Below, one piece after another: positions 46,540 through 55,443 of a stretch of DNA of 64,000 nucleotides; the stretch's first letter is position 1, and every line of letters starts with the position of its first letter. The DNA is from Aeromicrobium endophyticum (GTDB lineage: Bacteria; Actinomycetota; Actinomycetes; Propionibacteriales; Nocardioidaceae): contig NZ_QUBR01000001.1 in assembly GCF_003586285.1 (NCBI RefSeq), forward strand, positions 2,065,382-2,129,381, read 5' to 3'. Below the pieces are notes generated by a model. It was not told where the DNA came from. It did no database searches and saw only the letters and a list, made by a program, of their open reading frames with translations. Made by a program: the position numbers and the translations under genes.

Positions 46540-47465
46540 CAGACCTTCACCTCCACGAGCCTGCGGATCCAAAAGAAGCCGATGACGTAGAGGACGACCG
46601 CGATGCCGAGCAGCAGCTGGCCGACGCCCGTGGTGAAGATCGGCGTGAACGTCGACGGGCTGCGCCAGAACATGAACACGCCGACCGCCAAGGGCATGGC
46701 CATCATGACCTTCGAGGACGCCCGGCCCTCGGCCGAGATCGCGCGCACCTGTTGGGCCAGCGCGTTGCGCTCGCGGATCGTCTCACCGACGCGATCGAGC
46801 ACCTCGCTCAGGTTGCCGCCGGTGTCCCGCTGGATCGCCACCGCGTCGGTGATCCAGCCGAAGTCCTCGCTGCGCATCCGACGGGCGGTCTCGCGCATCG
46901 CCTCGACGGTGTCGAGACCGAGCCGTCCCTCGTTGACGATGCGGGCGAACTCCTCGGCGGTGGGGCTGAGGGCGTCGGCCGAGACGGTGTCGAGCGCGCT
47001 CGGCAGGCTGTGGCCGGCGCGCAGGGCCGACGCGATGACCTCGAGCGTCGACTCCAGCTGGTCGGCGAACGCGTTCTGCCGCTTGCGCCGGCGTGAGCTG
47101 ACGATGGCGCGCGAGGCCAGCGGCACGAGCACCGCGATCAGCAGGCCGATCAGGACGCCGCCGATCGCGTAGCCGACCATGAACGCCGCGAACGTCGACA
47201 TGAGGACGGCCGTGACGAAGCTCGACTGCTGCATCCGGATGCCGGCCATCTCGAGGTCGTGCCCCGGGAAGGGGTTCCAGCCTCGCTTGCGCAGCACCCA
47301 GTCGACCGCGACCTCCATGCGCTCGACGACGTTCTCGAGCGGGCTGGTCGGCACGGCTCCGGGGGAGAGGCGACGCTCGACGGGCACGCGTGCGGCGGGC
47401 GCGACCAGCAGGTAGGCGGCCAGCGTCGCCGACAGCAGCACGAGCAGCGCTCCGGTGGCGAGCAC
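46539..47465 (-). CDS. tadB: Tad/Flp pilus inner-membrane platform protein TadB (T2SF family)
   Basis: 308 residues from GTG. An N-terminal helix, a pair of helices near residues 85-125, the T2SF domain (QLESTLEVIASALRAGHSLPSALDTVSADALSPTAEEFARI, IQRDTGGNLSEVLDRVGETIRERN) and C-terminal helices. Works with TadC and the TadA ATPase; its start is one base from the tadA stop. Confidence 0.9.
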   Translation of the reverse strand: MLATGALLVLLSATLAAYLLVAPAARVPVERRLSPGAVPTSPLENVVERMEVAVDWVLRKRGWNPFPGHDLEMAGIRMQQSSFVTAVLMSTFAAFMVGYAIGGVLIGLLIAVLVPLASRAIVSSRRRKRQNAFADQLESTLEVIASALRAGHSLPSALDTVSADALSPTAEEFARIVNEGRLGLDTVEAMRETARRMRSEDFGWITDAVAIQRDTGGNLSEVLDRVGETIRERNALAQQVRAISAEGRASSKVMMAMPLAVGVFMFWRSPSTFTPIFTTGVGQLLLGIAVVLYVIGFFWIRRLVEVKV

Positions 47466-47466
47466 G

Positions 47467-48915
47467 TCAGGCCGCCGGGTCGAACATCGAGAGGTCGTAC
47501 GGCACCCCGGCCTCGTCGAACCGGTCGAGGAACCGCGGACGCAGTCCCGTCGGCCGCACCTCGCCGCGCGCGCGGTCGAGGACGAAGGCGTCCTGCAGGG
47601 TCACGACGTCGCCCTCCATGCCGATCACCTCGGTCACCTGGGTCACGCGGCGGCTGCCGTCGCGCATGCGCTGCACCTGGATGACCAGGTCGATGGCCGA
47701 GGCGGCCTGCTCGCGGATCGCCCGCAGCGGCAGGTCCATCCCCGCCATCAGCACGAGCGTCTCAAGGCGGGCCAGCGCGTCGCGCGGGCTGTTGGCGTGC
47801 AGCGTGGAGATCGATCCCTCGTGACCGGTGTTCATGGCTTGGAGCATGTCGAGCGCCTCGCCGCCGCGGCACTCGCCGACGATGATGCGGTCGGGGCGCA
47901 TGCGCAGCGAGTTGCGCACCAGGTCGCGGATCGTCACCTCGCCCTTGCCCTCGATGTTGGGCGGCCGGCTCTCGAGCGTCACGACGTGGTCCTGCTGCAG
48001 CTTCAGCTCGACGGCGTCCTCGATCGTGACGATGCGCTCGTCCGCGGGCACGAACGACGACAGCACGTTCAGCATCGTCGTCTTGCCCGTGCCGGTTCCG
48101 CCCGACACGAGGATGTTGAGCCGAGCCTCGACGCATCCGCGGAAGAAGTCGGCCAGCTCGCCGCTGAACGAGCCGAACGAGATCAGGTCGTCGACCGTGA
48201 ACGGGGTGTCGGAGAACTTGCGGATCGTCAGCGAGGAGCCGTTGACGGCCAGCGGCGGGATGACGGCGTTGACGCGCGAGCCGTCCTGCAGGCGGGCGTC
48301 GACCAAGGGAGACGACTCGTCGATGCGGCGACCCACGCGCGCGACGATGCGCTCGATGACGCGGCGCAGGTGGTCCTCGTCGGTGAAGCGCAGACCCGAC
48401 AGCGTGATGCCGTTGCGCTCGACGTAGATCGTGTCGTGGCCGTTGACCATGATCTCGTTGACGGTCGGATCCTCGAGCAGCCGCTGCAGCGGGCCCAGGC
48501 CGAGCGCGTCGTCCTCGAGCTCCTGCAGCACCGCTCGCCGCTCGCCGGGGGCCAGCACCAGGCGCTCGTCGTCGACGACCTTCGCCAGCTCGGTCCGCAC
48601 GAGGTCGTGCAGCTGGCCCTCGGTCAGCGAGGGGTCGTTGATGCGGGAGCCGATCCGCTCGTGCAGCACCTTGAGCACGCGGGCCTTGGTCTGGGCCAGC
48701 CCGTCCGAGGCGAGCGGCCCGGGCGCGGGGGTGCGCGAGGTGGTCGGCGGCACGCTCGTCTCCGGCCTCGGTGCGGCGTGCGCCGGGGGACGAGGTCGGG
48801 CCAGCGGCGCCGGATCGACGCTCGCCGGCACGGCAGCGGGTCGCTCGACGAGCACGGGCGGCAGGTGGCCGGCTTCTTGACGGTGCTTGGCGGCCATGCG
48901 ATCGGCGAGGCTCAT
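47467..48915 (-). CDS. tadA: Tad/Flp pilus ATPase TadA (CpaF)
   Basis: 482 residues. Walker A in NILVSGGTGTGKTTMLNVL, ASP/His boxes and Walker B in RMRPDRIIVGECRGGEALDMLQAMNTGHEGSISTLHANSPRDALARLETL. An approximately 85-residue Pro/Ala-rich extension precedes the conserved N-terminal domain (QLHDLVRTELAKVVDDERLVLAP). It powers Flp pilus assembly from the cytoplasmic side. ATGA overlap with cpaE upstream. Confidence 0.95.
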   Translation of the reverse strand: MSLADRMAAKHRQEAGHLPPVLVERPAAVPASVDPAPLARPRPPAHAAPRPETSVPPTTSRTPAPGPLASDGLAQTKARVLKVLHERIGSRINDPSLTEGQLHDLVRTELAKVVDDERLVLAPGERRAVLQELEDDALGLGPLQRLLEDPTVNEIMVNGHDTIYVERNGITLSGLRFTDEDHLRRVIERIVARVGRRIDESSPLVDARLQDGSRVNAVIPPLAVNGSSLTIRKFSDTPFTVDDLISFGSFSGELADFFRGCVEARLNILVSGGTGTGKTTMLNVLSSFVPADERIVTIEDAVELKLQQDHVVTLESRPPNIEGKGEVTIRDLVRNSLRMRPDRIIVGECRGGEALDMLQAMNTGHEGSISTLHANSPRDALARLETLVLMAGMDLPLRAIREQAASAIDLVIQVQRMRDGSRRVTQVTEVIGMEGDVVTLQDAFVLDRARGEVRPTGLRPRFLDRFDEAGVPYDLSMFDPAA

Positions 48916-50036
48916 GCCAGCTTCTCCCCTCGGTGCGAGTGGCGGGTGGGGCGGACGCCCGAGATGGCCGCCGCCAGTGCGTCGAACGGCTTGCGGACGC
49001 GGGCGTCCTTGACATCGATCGCGAGCGTGCCGTGGTTGGCGGCGAGCCCGATGCGGTCCGACCGGGGCACGACGACCGGGACGGCGACGTCGAGCATCCG
49101 CTCGGCGTCCCGCACCGTCAGCCCGGCGCCGCGGTGCGCCCGGTTGAGCAGCAGGTGCCGGCCCGCCGGCACCAGACCGAGCTCACCGAGCACGTCGAGC
49201 TCCTTGTGCGTCGATCGCAGGGTCGCGACGTCCAGCGCGGTCACCATCACGAGGTCGGAGGCCTCCTCGAGGCTGGCCAGCGTCTCCTCGAGCAGTCCGG
49301 CCGAGGTGTCGACGACGACGTAGCGGAACGACGTCGACAGCTGGCTGACGAGCTTGCGGACCTGGTCGCCCGTCACGCCGCCACCGTCGGCCGGGCCGTC
49401 GGCGCCCGCCAGCAGGTAGAAGCCGCTGGGGTGGATCGTCAGCAGGGTGCGGACGAACATCGAGTCGTCGCCCTCGGCGGAGAGGGCGTCGACGACGGTG
49501 TTCTGGGGGGTGAGGCCGAGCATCGCCGACGCGTCACCGAACTGCAGGTCGAGGTCGACCAGCACGACCTCCCACGGCGCCGCGGCGGCGAGCACGCCGG
49601 TGAGGTTGACCGCCGTCGTCGTCTTGCCCACACCCCCCTTGGGCGATGCCACGACCACGACCCGGTGGGCCGCGTCGGCCGGCTTCTCGACATCGGCCGG
49701 TCCGGCGAGTCGCTCGAGGTCGGCCGCGGACGTCCCGGGGTCGATGACGTGCTCGAAGCCGGCGCGCTCGGCCCGGCGGGCGAGTCGCCGCGTAGTCGGT
49801 GACACCAGCACCAGGACGAGATCGGGCCAGTCGGCCGAGACGCTGCTGGCGTACGTCAGGGCACGGTCGATCGGCACGCCCGTGCCGACGAAGACGACAT
49901 CGGGCCTGAAGTCGCGGTGACGCTCGGCGCTGGTGCTGCTCGCGTGGGCGTCGACGGCCACGACGTGGTGCCCGGTGAGCGAGGAGACCCGCTCCCCGAA
50001 CGCCGGATCGACCGCGACGAGCAGGATGTTGCTCAC
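48912..50036 (-). CDS. cpaE: Pilus localisation ATPase CpaE/TadZ (MinD/ParA-like)
   Basis: 374 residues from GTG overlapping the cpaB stop (GTGA). An atypical receiver-like N-terminus (LLVAVDPAFGERVSSL, PDVVFVGTGVPIDRAL) is followed by a MinD/ParA-type ATPase with deviant Walker A VASPKGGVGKTTTAVNLTGVL and switch DLDLQFGDASAML. TadZ/CpaE proteins place the pilus machine at a cell pole or site. Confidence 0.9.
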   Translation of the reverse strand: MSNILLVAVDPAFGERVSSLTGHHVVAVDAHASSTSAERHRDFRPDVVFVGTGVPIDRALTYASSVSADWPDLVLVLVSPTTRRLARRAERAGFEHVIDPGTSAADLERLAGPADVEKPADAAHRVVVVASPKGGVGKTTTAVNLTGVLAAAAPWEVVLVDLDLQFGDASAMLGLTPQNTVVDALSAEGDDSMFVRTLLTIHPSGFYLLAGADGPADGGGVTGDQVRKLVSQLSTSFRYVVVDTSAGLLEETLASLEEASDLVMVTALDVATLRSTHKELDVLGELGLVPAGRHLLLNRAHRGAGLTVRDAERMLDVAVPVVVPRSDRIGLAANHGTLAIDVKDARVRKPFDALAAAISGVRPTRHSHRGEKLA

Positions 50037-50740
50037 TTGAGCACGCCCTCCGTGGTGACCAAGCGGCGGTCGACCTTCGAGTCGTCCCCTTGCTTGGTGA
50101 GGTAGATGTGCCCGAGCTCCGCGGCGTGCACGATCTTGCTCGCGTCCAGCGAGCTGACGGCCAGGCGCACGACGACGTCGTCGCTCGCCGCGTCGGGGAC
50201 GGCGTTTGGAGCCTTCTTGCTCGAGAGCACCAGCACCTGGTTGGCGGCGAAGTTGGTCTGCCGCTCCGGGTCGTAGGTGGCCACGACACCGACGGTGTCG
50301 CCCGCCTTGAGCGAGCCCTCGAGCGCACGCACCGAGGCCACCTTGATGGTGAGCTCCTGCATCCCCTCGGGCACGGTGACCGTGCCGTCGTTGGCGCCAC
50401 CCTCACCGGCGCCGTCGGGGTCGCCGAAGCGCCCCGAGACCAGCACCTCGCCGGGCGCCAGGCTGGCGGTGGTGACCAGGTCGGCGACGGGGTCGAGCGT
50501 CGTGAGCGCCGTGCCGGGCACGGCCGACTTCGGCAGCTTGACGACCTCGACGGAGTCGTCGAGATCGGTGGCCTTGGTGCCGGCCGGCACGTCCTTGACG
50601 ACCCGGATGGCCGGGACGAGCGTGGTGCCCTCGAAGGCCCGGTCGTCGGCGTCGTTGACGTACGCGACCAGGGTGATGATGCCCAGGACGGCGAGGACGA
50701 CGGCGGCGATCGCCGCGATGGTGCGCCTGCTGGTTCTCAC
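50033..50740 (-). CDS. cpaB: Flp pilus assembly protein CpaB/RcpC
   Basis: 235 residues from GTG. N-terminal helix (TIAAIAAVVLAVLGIITLVAYV), then a SAF domain (PAIRVVKDVPAGTKATDLDDSVEVVKLPKSAV, VTTASLAPGEVLVSGRFG) and a C-terminal RcpC domain (GMQELTIKVASVRALEGSLKAGDTVGVVATYD). It acts in the envelope during Flp pilus export. Confidence 0.9.
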   Translation of the reverse strand: MRTSRRTIAAIAAVVLAVLGIITLVAYVNDADDRAFEGTTLVPAIRVVKDVPAGTKATDLDDSVEVVKLPKSAVPGTALTTLDPVADLVTTASLAPGEVLVSGRFGDPDGAGEGGANDGTVTVPEGMQELTIKVASVRALEGSLKAGDTVGVVATYDPERQTNFAANQVLVLSSKKAPNAVPDAASDDVVVRLAVSSLDASKIVHAAELGHIYLTKQGDDSKVDRRLVTTEGVLK

Positions 50741-50785
50741 GAGTGACCGACCCCCCTTGCGTGGTGGTGACGAGGACGCATGCGC

Positions 50786-50816
50786 CAGCAGGCGCCTCCC
50801 GAGAGGCGACCTGCTG
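50786..50816 (-). terminator. Hairpin between flp and the downstream tad genes
   Basis: CAGCAGGCGCCTC (50786-50798) pairs with GAGGCG-A-CCTGCTG (50803-50816) around a CCGA loop with one bulged A: a 13-bp stem located 22 bp after the flp stop on the complement. It probably attenuates transcription so that pilin mRNA exceeds that of the assembly genes. Confidence 0.65.
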
Positions 50817-50837
50817 ACGCGGCTTGTGCGGTGCGAG

Positions 50838-51071
50838 TCAGGTGGTGCTGGGGTTGACCGAGCTGGCGATCGAACCGACCTTTGCCCTCAGCGCGTCACC
50901 GAGAGGCGTGAAGGCGACGCCAACGACGAGCGCGACGACCACGCTGACGAGCACGACGTACTCGGTGAACGCGGCGCCGCGCTCCTCGCGCTCCTCGCGG
51001 GCCGTCGAGGCCTGGAAGAGGACGGACGTGATGAACGAGACGGTGTACATGGGTGACCACATGCGGATCAC
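50838..51071 (-). CDS. flp: Flp-type pilin
   Basis: 77 residues. The type IVb prepilin processing site is visible: RGAAFTEYVVLVSVVVALVVGV, with cleavage after Gly and the diagnostic Glu5-Tyr6 of mature Flp, followed by the single hydrophobic helix and a short Ser/Ala-rich end. GTG start with AGAGGGAG upstream; ATGs at 51062 and 51050 are alternatives giving shorter leaders. The main pilus subunit; no prepilin peptidase gene is in the window. Confidence 0.9.
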   Translation of the reverse strand: MIRMWSPMYTVSFITSVLFQASTAREEREERGAAFTEYVVLVSVVVALVVGVAFTPLGDALRAKVGSIASSVNPSTT

Positions 51072-51343
51072 ACTCCCTCTGACTATTCGGCGCCGGTCGG
51101 CGCCGCTCCCTGTGCAACCCCCGATGGAGAAGCTGAGATCGAAGTTAGACCGGCATTGCAGCGAAGTTCGACGAAATGACCTAGGTCCCTACAAAAATGG
51201 CTCGAAAGAACTAGTAGCCCCTAGCCACGGGCGCTTTACAACCGGTCCACGTGGCTCAGATCACACGATTTCGTCCAGTGTCAGGACCAAGTTCCCTACC
51301 GTGGGGTACGCGCCACGAGGCGCGCGATGGGGAGGGTCGAGGG
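51072..51343. promoter_or_regulatory. 272-bp divergent promoter region of the tad locus
   Basis: Between flp and the tadE-like gene. From about 51135 to 51240 base composition is clearly more AT-rich than the surroundings. GACCTAGGTC (51178-51187) is a perfect 10-bp palindrome, and a second CTAG pair (CTAGTAGCCCCTAG, 51211-51224) follows. Promoters for both arms must lie here; exact -35/-10 elements are not certain. Confidence 0.6.
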
Positions 51344-51838
51344 ATGCGGAACAAAGGATTGCGCCGAGGTCGGGTGCACCGAGCGGACAACGCACGCGGT
51401 GCCGTGACGGTCGAGTTCGTCCTGGTGCTGCCGTTCTTCCTGTTCCTGATCTTCCTGCTGATCGGCATGGCGACGATGTTCAGCTTCCGCCAGGCACTGA
51501 GCCAGGCGGCCACCGAGGGCGCGCGCGCCGCCGCCGTGCAGCCGCTGAACGCCAGTGACGCGACCCGCACGAGCGATGCGCTGGCCGCGATCAACGGCAC
51601 GCTGGGCGCCCAGGCCGATGTCACCTGCGTGTCGGGGGTCCTGAAGCGGCGCGGGGTGTCGGCGGGCACGTGCTCGATCAGCGCTCCGGCACCGTGCGAC
51701 GGCGGCAAGAAGTGCGTGACGGTGCGGCTGAGCTACGCCTACCGCGACCACCAGCTGGCCGGCTCGATGCCGTTCGTCCCCGACGCGCTCTTCCCGTCGT
51801 CGCTGACGTACGTGTCGTCGGCGCGGGTCTCGCAGTGA
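51344..51838 (+). CDS. TadE-like minor pseudopilin
   Basis: 164 residues. TadE-family N-terminus NARGAVTVEFVLVLPFFLFLIFLLIGM (prepilin-like Gly then Glu in a hydrophobic helix), then SFRQALSQAATEGARAAAV, the usual ARAA block. The C-terminal part holds four cysteines (VTCVSG, GTCSIS, APCDGGKKCVTV), suggesting disulfides outside the cell. ATG after GGGGAGGG. Coupled to the next gene by GTGA. Confidence 0.88.
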   Translation: MRNKGLRRGRVHRADNARGAVTVEFVLVLPFFLFLIFLLIGMATMFSFRQALSQAATEGARAAAVQPLNASDATRTSDALAAINGTLGAQADVTCVSGVLKRRGVSAGTCSISAPAPCDGGKKCVTVRLSYAYRDHQLAGSMPFVPDALFPSSLTYVSSARVSQ

Positions 51839-53502
51839 CGTCCCGGCGGCCTTCGCGCTGCACGCGCGACGACCGCGACGAGCGGGGAGCGGTCTTCGTC
51901 TTCTCGGTGCTGATCATGTCGGTGCTGATGATCGTGGCCGCCTTCGTCATCGACCTGGGCGTCGACCGCGTCGTCACGGTCGACATGCGGTCGCTCGCCG
52001 ACACCACCGCGATGGACATGTCGACCATGATCGACGGCTCCAAGACCACCGACCAGCTCAAGGCGTCGAGCGGGTCCACGCTGGCCGCCACGCTGGCCCG
52101 CAACCGTCCGTCGGTCGCGGCCACCGTCAAGGACTCCGACGTCGTGGTCACCTTCGGCATGGCCAGCGCCCAAGGCGACTGGCTGCGCGCTGCGGGCGGT
52201 GCCGAGTACCCCAACGCCGTCAAGGTCAGCGTGTCCGGTGCCAGCTCGATCCGCCTGTGGCCCGGCCACGACCCCGCCAAGCCCCGGCGCACGGCCATCG
52301 CGGCACGCCAGCCGAGGGCCGCGTGCGTCACGGTCGGCTCGTACCTCGCTGCCCTCGACACCTCGGCCGGCGGGGGGCCGCTGGCCACGCTGCTCAACGA
52401 GGTCGCGCCGACGTCCGCCACGGTGTTCACGAGCGCGGGGCTGCTCGCGATCAAGAGCATCAGCGTCCCGCTGGCCGACCTGGTCGCCGAGCTCGGCGTC
52501 GGCGACCCGTCGTCGCCCCTGACCGCCGACGTCACGCTCGGCAGCCTGGCGAGGGCCTCGGCGCGCGTGCTCGCGAAGCAGCCGGGTTCGGCCGCGAGCA
52601 GCGCAGCGGTCGAGCTGAACCGCATCGCCGGCGTGGCGGGCACGGCCGGCATCAACGAGACGATCAAGCTGGGCGAGCTGGTCCAGCTCGGGGTCGGCAA
52701 CAGCGCGGCGGTGCTCTCGGGCGACGTCAACGTCTTCGACCTCGTCGCGGGCAGCGTGATGGCCTTCGACGGCGCGCACGTGGTCAAGCTGAAGGACGTG
52801 GGCGTCACGGTGCCGGGCTTCGCCGTCACCAGCCTGAACGTGACGATCGTCGGCCCGCCCAAGACCGTGTGCGGAGGTGCCGGATCGGAGGTGACGAGCA
52901 CGCAGGCCTCGGTCGTGGCCGAGCTCACGGTGCTGGGGGCCGACAAGTACGTGAAGTGCGGCGGCGTGATCGGGGGCCTGCTCTGCGGGGTGGTGAGCGG
53001 GCTGACGGACATCCTCACGGGGCAGTGGAAGCCGAGCGGCACCGCCGACGTCAAGGTCAAGCTGGTGCTGAACGGCGTCAACGCCACGGTCAAGGTCGGC
53101 GCGGTCGGCTCCTGCGAACCGGCGCCCGACGTCGATGTGACGGCCACGACGACCGCGACCAACGGGTCGCTGACGGTCGAGGCGCTCGACGGCCTCCTCA
53201 GCCTGCCGGTGGTGCTGCCGCAGACCAATGCGAGCACCGCGAGCCACACGTTCACGACGTCCCCGAGCACGTGGACGAACGTCGGAGGACTCAGCACCGA
53301 GCTGATCAGCCCGATCTCGGTGGCCGGGGCCGTGGTCAACGGCACCACGGCCGTGATCCTCAAGGTCGCCGGTCTCGGCCTGGGGCCGCAGCTGACCACG
53401 GGCCTCAACTCGGCGCTCTCCGGCATGGGGCTGTCGCTGAACGGCGCGTCGGTGACCCTCGACAAGATGAGCACCTGCAGCGTCTTCGGCCTGCGCAAGT
53501 AG
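51835..53502 (+). CDS. TadG-like pilus protein
   Basis: 555 residues from GTG overlapping the tadE-like stop. N-terminal TadE/TadG-like segment DERGAVFVFSVLIMSVLMIVAAFVIDLGVDRVVTVDMRSLADTTAM, then a long Val/Thr/Ser-rich beta-like extracytoplasmic region with regularly spaced cysteines (AACVTVG, TVCGGAG, YVKCGG, LLCGVV, GSCEPA, STCSVF). It likely sits at the envelope surface with the pilus. Only the first about 60 residues show family similarity I can name. Confidence 0.8.
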   Translation: MTSRRPSRCTRDDRDERGAVFVFSVLIMSVLMIVAAFVIDLGVDRVVTVDMRSLADTTAMDMSTMIDGSKTTDQLKASSGSTLAATLARNRPSVAATVKDSDVVVTFGMASAQGDWLRAAGGAEYPNAVKVSVSGASSIRLWPGHDPAKPRRTAIAARQPRAACVTVGSYLAALDTSAGGGPLATLLNEVAPTSATVFTSAGLLAIKSISVPLADLVAELGVGDPSSPLTADVTLGSLARASARVLAKQPGSAASSAAVELNRIAGVAGTAGINETIKLGELVQLGVGNSAAVLSGDVNVFDLVAGSVMAFDGAHVVKLKDVGVTVPGFAVTSLNVTIVGPPKTVCGGAGSEVTSTQASVVAELTVLGADKYVKCGGVIGGLLCGVVSGLTDILTGQWKPSGTADVKVKLVLNGVNATVKVGAVGSCEPAPDVDVTATTTATNGSLTVEALDGLLSLPVVLPQTNASTASHTFTTSPSTWTNVGGLSTELISPISVAGAVVNGTTAVILKVAGLGLGPQLTTGLNSALSGMGLSLNGASVTLDKMSTCSVFGLRK

Positions 53503-53571
53503 GGCGACCTCGACGTCGTCGGCGACAATGGCGGCATCACCACCGAGACGCACCCCCGCAGGAGACCAGTC

Positions 53572-53640
53572 GTGACGACACGTGTGTGCCAGCAGCCCCG
53601 GCCCGCTGCCGTGGTCGACGGAGCCGTGATCGCTCGATGA
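53572..53640 (+). CDS. Possible 22-residue upstream peptide coupled to the flavoprotein gene
   Basis: GTG at 53572 has AGGAG nine bases upstream, a better ribosome site than the flavoprotein itself. The peptide begins MTTRVCQQPRPAAVV and its TGA (53638-53640) overlaps the flavoprotein ATG (ATGA). This is the geometry of a translationally coupled leader ORF. A single Cys and two Arg/Pro pairs are the only notable residues. No family known to me. Confidence 0.45.
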   Translation: MTTRVCQQPRPAAVVDGAVIAR

Positions 53641-54815
53641 GCGACCGCACCGTCGTCATCGGCACCGGCATCGCCGGGGTCAGCGCCGCCGCAGCGATGC
53701 GGGCGGCCGGCTACGAGGGCTCGATCCAGCTGCTGGGCGACGAGCCCGAGCTGCCCTACCGCCGTCCGCCGGTGTCGAAGGAGATCGTGCGCGGCGACAA
53801 GACCGCCGACGAGATCCGCATCAAGAAGGTCGAGTGGTACGACCAGCAGGGCATCGGCCTGCGCCGTGCGACGCCCGTGGTCGGGCTCGACCTCGACGCC
53901 CGCTCGGTCGGGCTGGCCGACGGCACGTCGCTCGGCTTCGACCGGCTGCTGCTGGCCACCGGGGGCACGGCGCGCCAGCCCTGGCCCGGCGCCACGGGAG
54001 CGCGCACGCTGCGCGACCTGGCGGACGTCCCGCCGCTGGCCGGCGAGCTGGCGTCGGCCACGCCGATGATCGTCGTCGGTGCCGGTCTCATCGGGTCGGA
54101 GATCGCGGCGAGCGCCCGTGCGGCGGGCTGCCACGTGACGCTGCTCGAGGCCGGCGACCTGCCCATGCCCCGGCTGCTGCCGCCCGCGCTCGGGCAGATG
54201 TACGCCGACGTGCACCGCAGCGAGGGCACCGACCTGCACACGGGCGTGACGGTCGAGTCGGTCGTCGACGGACTCGCGGGCACCACGGTGCGCGCCGTCG
54301 ACGGACGGTCGTGGACCGCGCCGGTCGTCGTCGTGGCCGTCGGCATGCAGCCGCGCACCGAGCTCGCCGAGGCTGCCGGCATCGAGCTGGCCGCGCCCGG
54401 TGACGGTGGGGGCATCCTGGTCGACGCGCACGGACGCACGTCCGTCGAGGGGGTCTTCGCCGCCGGCGACGTGGCCAACCAGCCTCGTCCGGTGCTCGGG
54501 GGACGGCACCGGGTCGAGCACTGGCAGGGGGCGCAGAACCACGGCACGGCCGTGGGTCGCGTGATGGCCGGCGGCGACGAGCCCTTCGACGAGGTCCCGT
54601 GGTGCTGGTCCGACCAGTACGGGCTCAACCTGCAGGTCGTCGGCTGGCCCGACGCGGCCCACGAGCTCGTCGTGCACGGCTCGTTGGACGACCGCGACTT
54701 CATCGCCTACCTGCTCGACGACGGGATCGTGCGGGGTGCCGTGTCGATCGGACGTCCGCGAGACGTCCGGAAAGCCAGACAGACGATCTCCGATCGTGCC
54801 AGTCTGGACGCATGA
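53637..54815 (+). CDS. FAD-dependent ferredoxin/rubredoxin-reductase-like oxidoreductase
   Basis: 392 residues. FAD motif TVVIGTGIAGVSAAAAMRAAGYEG, LPYRRPPVSKE, NAD motif MIVVGAGLIGSEIAASARAAG, second FAD motif GVFAAGDVANQPRPVLGGRHRVEHWQGAQNHG, and a C-terminal WCWSDQYGLNLQVVGW reductase domain. This is the layout of ferredoxin-NAD(P) reductases serving P450 or Rieske oxygenases. No ferredoxin or oxygenase is adjacent; the TetR gene directly downstream may regulate it. Confidence 0.9.
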   Translation: MSDRTVVIGTGIAGVSAAAAMRAAGYEGSIQLLGDEPELPYRRPPVSKEIVRGDKTADEIRIKKVEWYDQQGIGLRRATPVVGLDLDARSVGLADGTSLGFDRLLLATGGTARQPWPGATGARTLRDLADVPPLAGELASATPMIVVGAGLIGSEIAASARAAGCHVTLLEAGDLPMPRLLPPALGQMYADVHRSEGTDLHTGVTVESVVDGLAGTTVRAVDGRSWTAPVVVVAVGMQPRTELAEAAGIELAAPGDGGGILVDAHGRTSVEGVFAAGDVANQPRPVLGGRHRVEHWQGAQNHGTAVGRVMAGGDEPFDEVPWCWSDQYGLNLQVVGWPDAAHELVVHGSLDDRDFIAYLLDDGIVRGAVSIGRPRDVRKARQTISDRASLDA

Positions 54816-54834
54816 GCCATGGCGCGCGACGTAG

Positions 54835-55431
54835 ATGACGTCCGACCTTCCCGTCCCGGTGCGCCAGCGACTGCTCGACGCGGCCCAGGCCATGATCGAG
54901 GCGGGAGGGTGGGCAGCCGTCACGATGTCGGGCGTCGCGTCGTCGGCCGGGGTCAGCCGGCAGACCGCCTACAACGAGTTCGGCACCAAGCACGGGCTGG
55001 CCCAGCAGCTGGCGCTGCGCGAGCTGCAGCTGTTCCTGACCGTGGCGCGCACCCGCATGGAGGCCGAGCGCGATCTGTCGGACGGTATCCGGGCGGCGTG
55101 CGAGGGCGTGCTGCTGATGGGCGAGCAGAGCCTGCTCGTCCGCACCATCGTCAGCTCGGCGGCGACCGACCGCGACCTCGACTTCCTGATGATCCTCACC
55201 ACCGAGTCGGGGGGCATCGTCGAGACCGCCGTCGCGGTCGTCGAGCAGGCCGTCGCCGAGCTGTACCCGCCGTCGGGCTTCGAGCAGGAGCAGCTCGGGG
55301 TCGTCACCGAGGCCGTCGTGCGGCTCGTGCTGTCGGGCCTGACCCGGCCGTCCAAGGCACCCGCCGACGCAGCCGCCGACATCGGGTGGCTCGTGGGGAT
55401 GGTGCTGGCAGGCGCTGCGGCGGCCGCCTGA
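54835..55431 (+). CDS. TetR-family transcriptional regulator
   Basis: 198 residues. N-terminal helix-turn-helix: RQRLLDAAQAMIEAGGWAAVTMSGVASSAGVSRQTAYNEFGTKHGL (residues about 9-55). The ligand-binding C-terminal domain is helical and not assignable. ATG 19 bp after the flavoprotein stop, so probably one transcript and autoregulated together. Convergent with pmt. Confidence 0.9.
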   Translation: MTSDLPVPVRQRLLDAAQAMIEAGGWAAVTMSGVASSAGVSRQTAYNEFGTKHGLAQQLALRELQLFLTVARTRMEAERDLSDGIRAACEGVLLMGEQSLLVRTIVSSAATDRDLDFLMILTTESGGIVETAVAVVEQAVAELYPPSGFEQEQLGVVTEAVVRLVLSGLTRPSKAPADAAADIGWLVGMVLAGAAAAA

Positions 55432-55443
55432 CGCCGAGGCCGG

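Noticed and set aside
53756..54703. Complementary-strand frame opposite the flavoprotein
   Set aside because: Ser/Thr/Pro-rich shadow; both FAD and the NAD motifs are on the plus strand.
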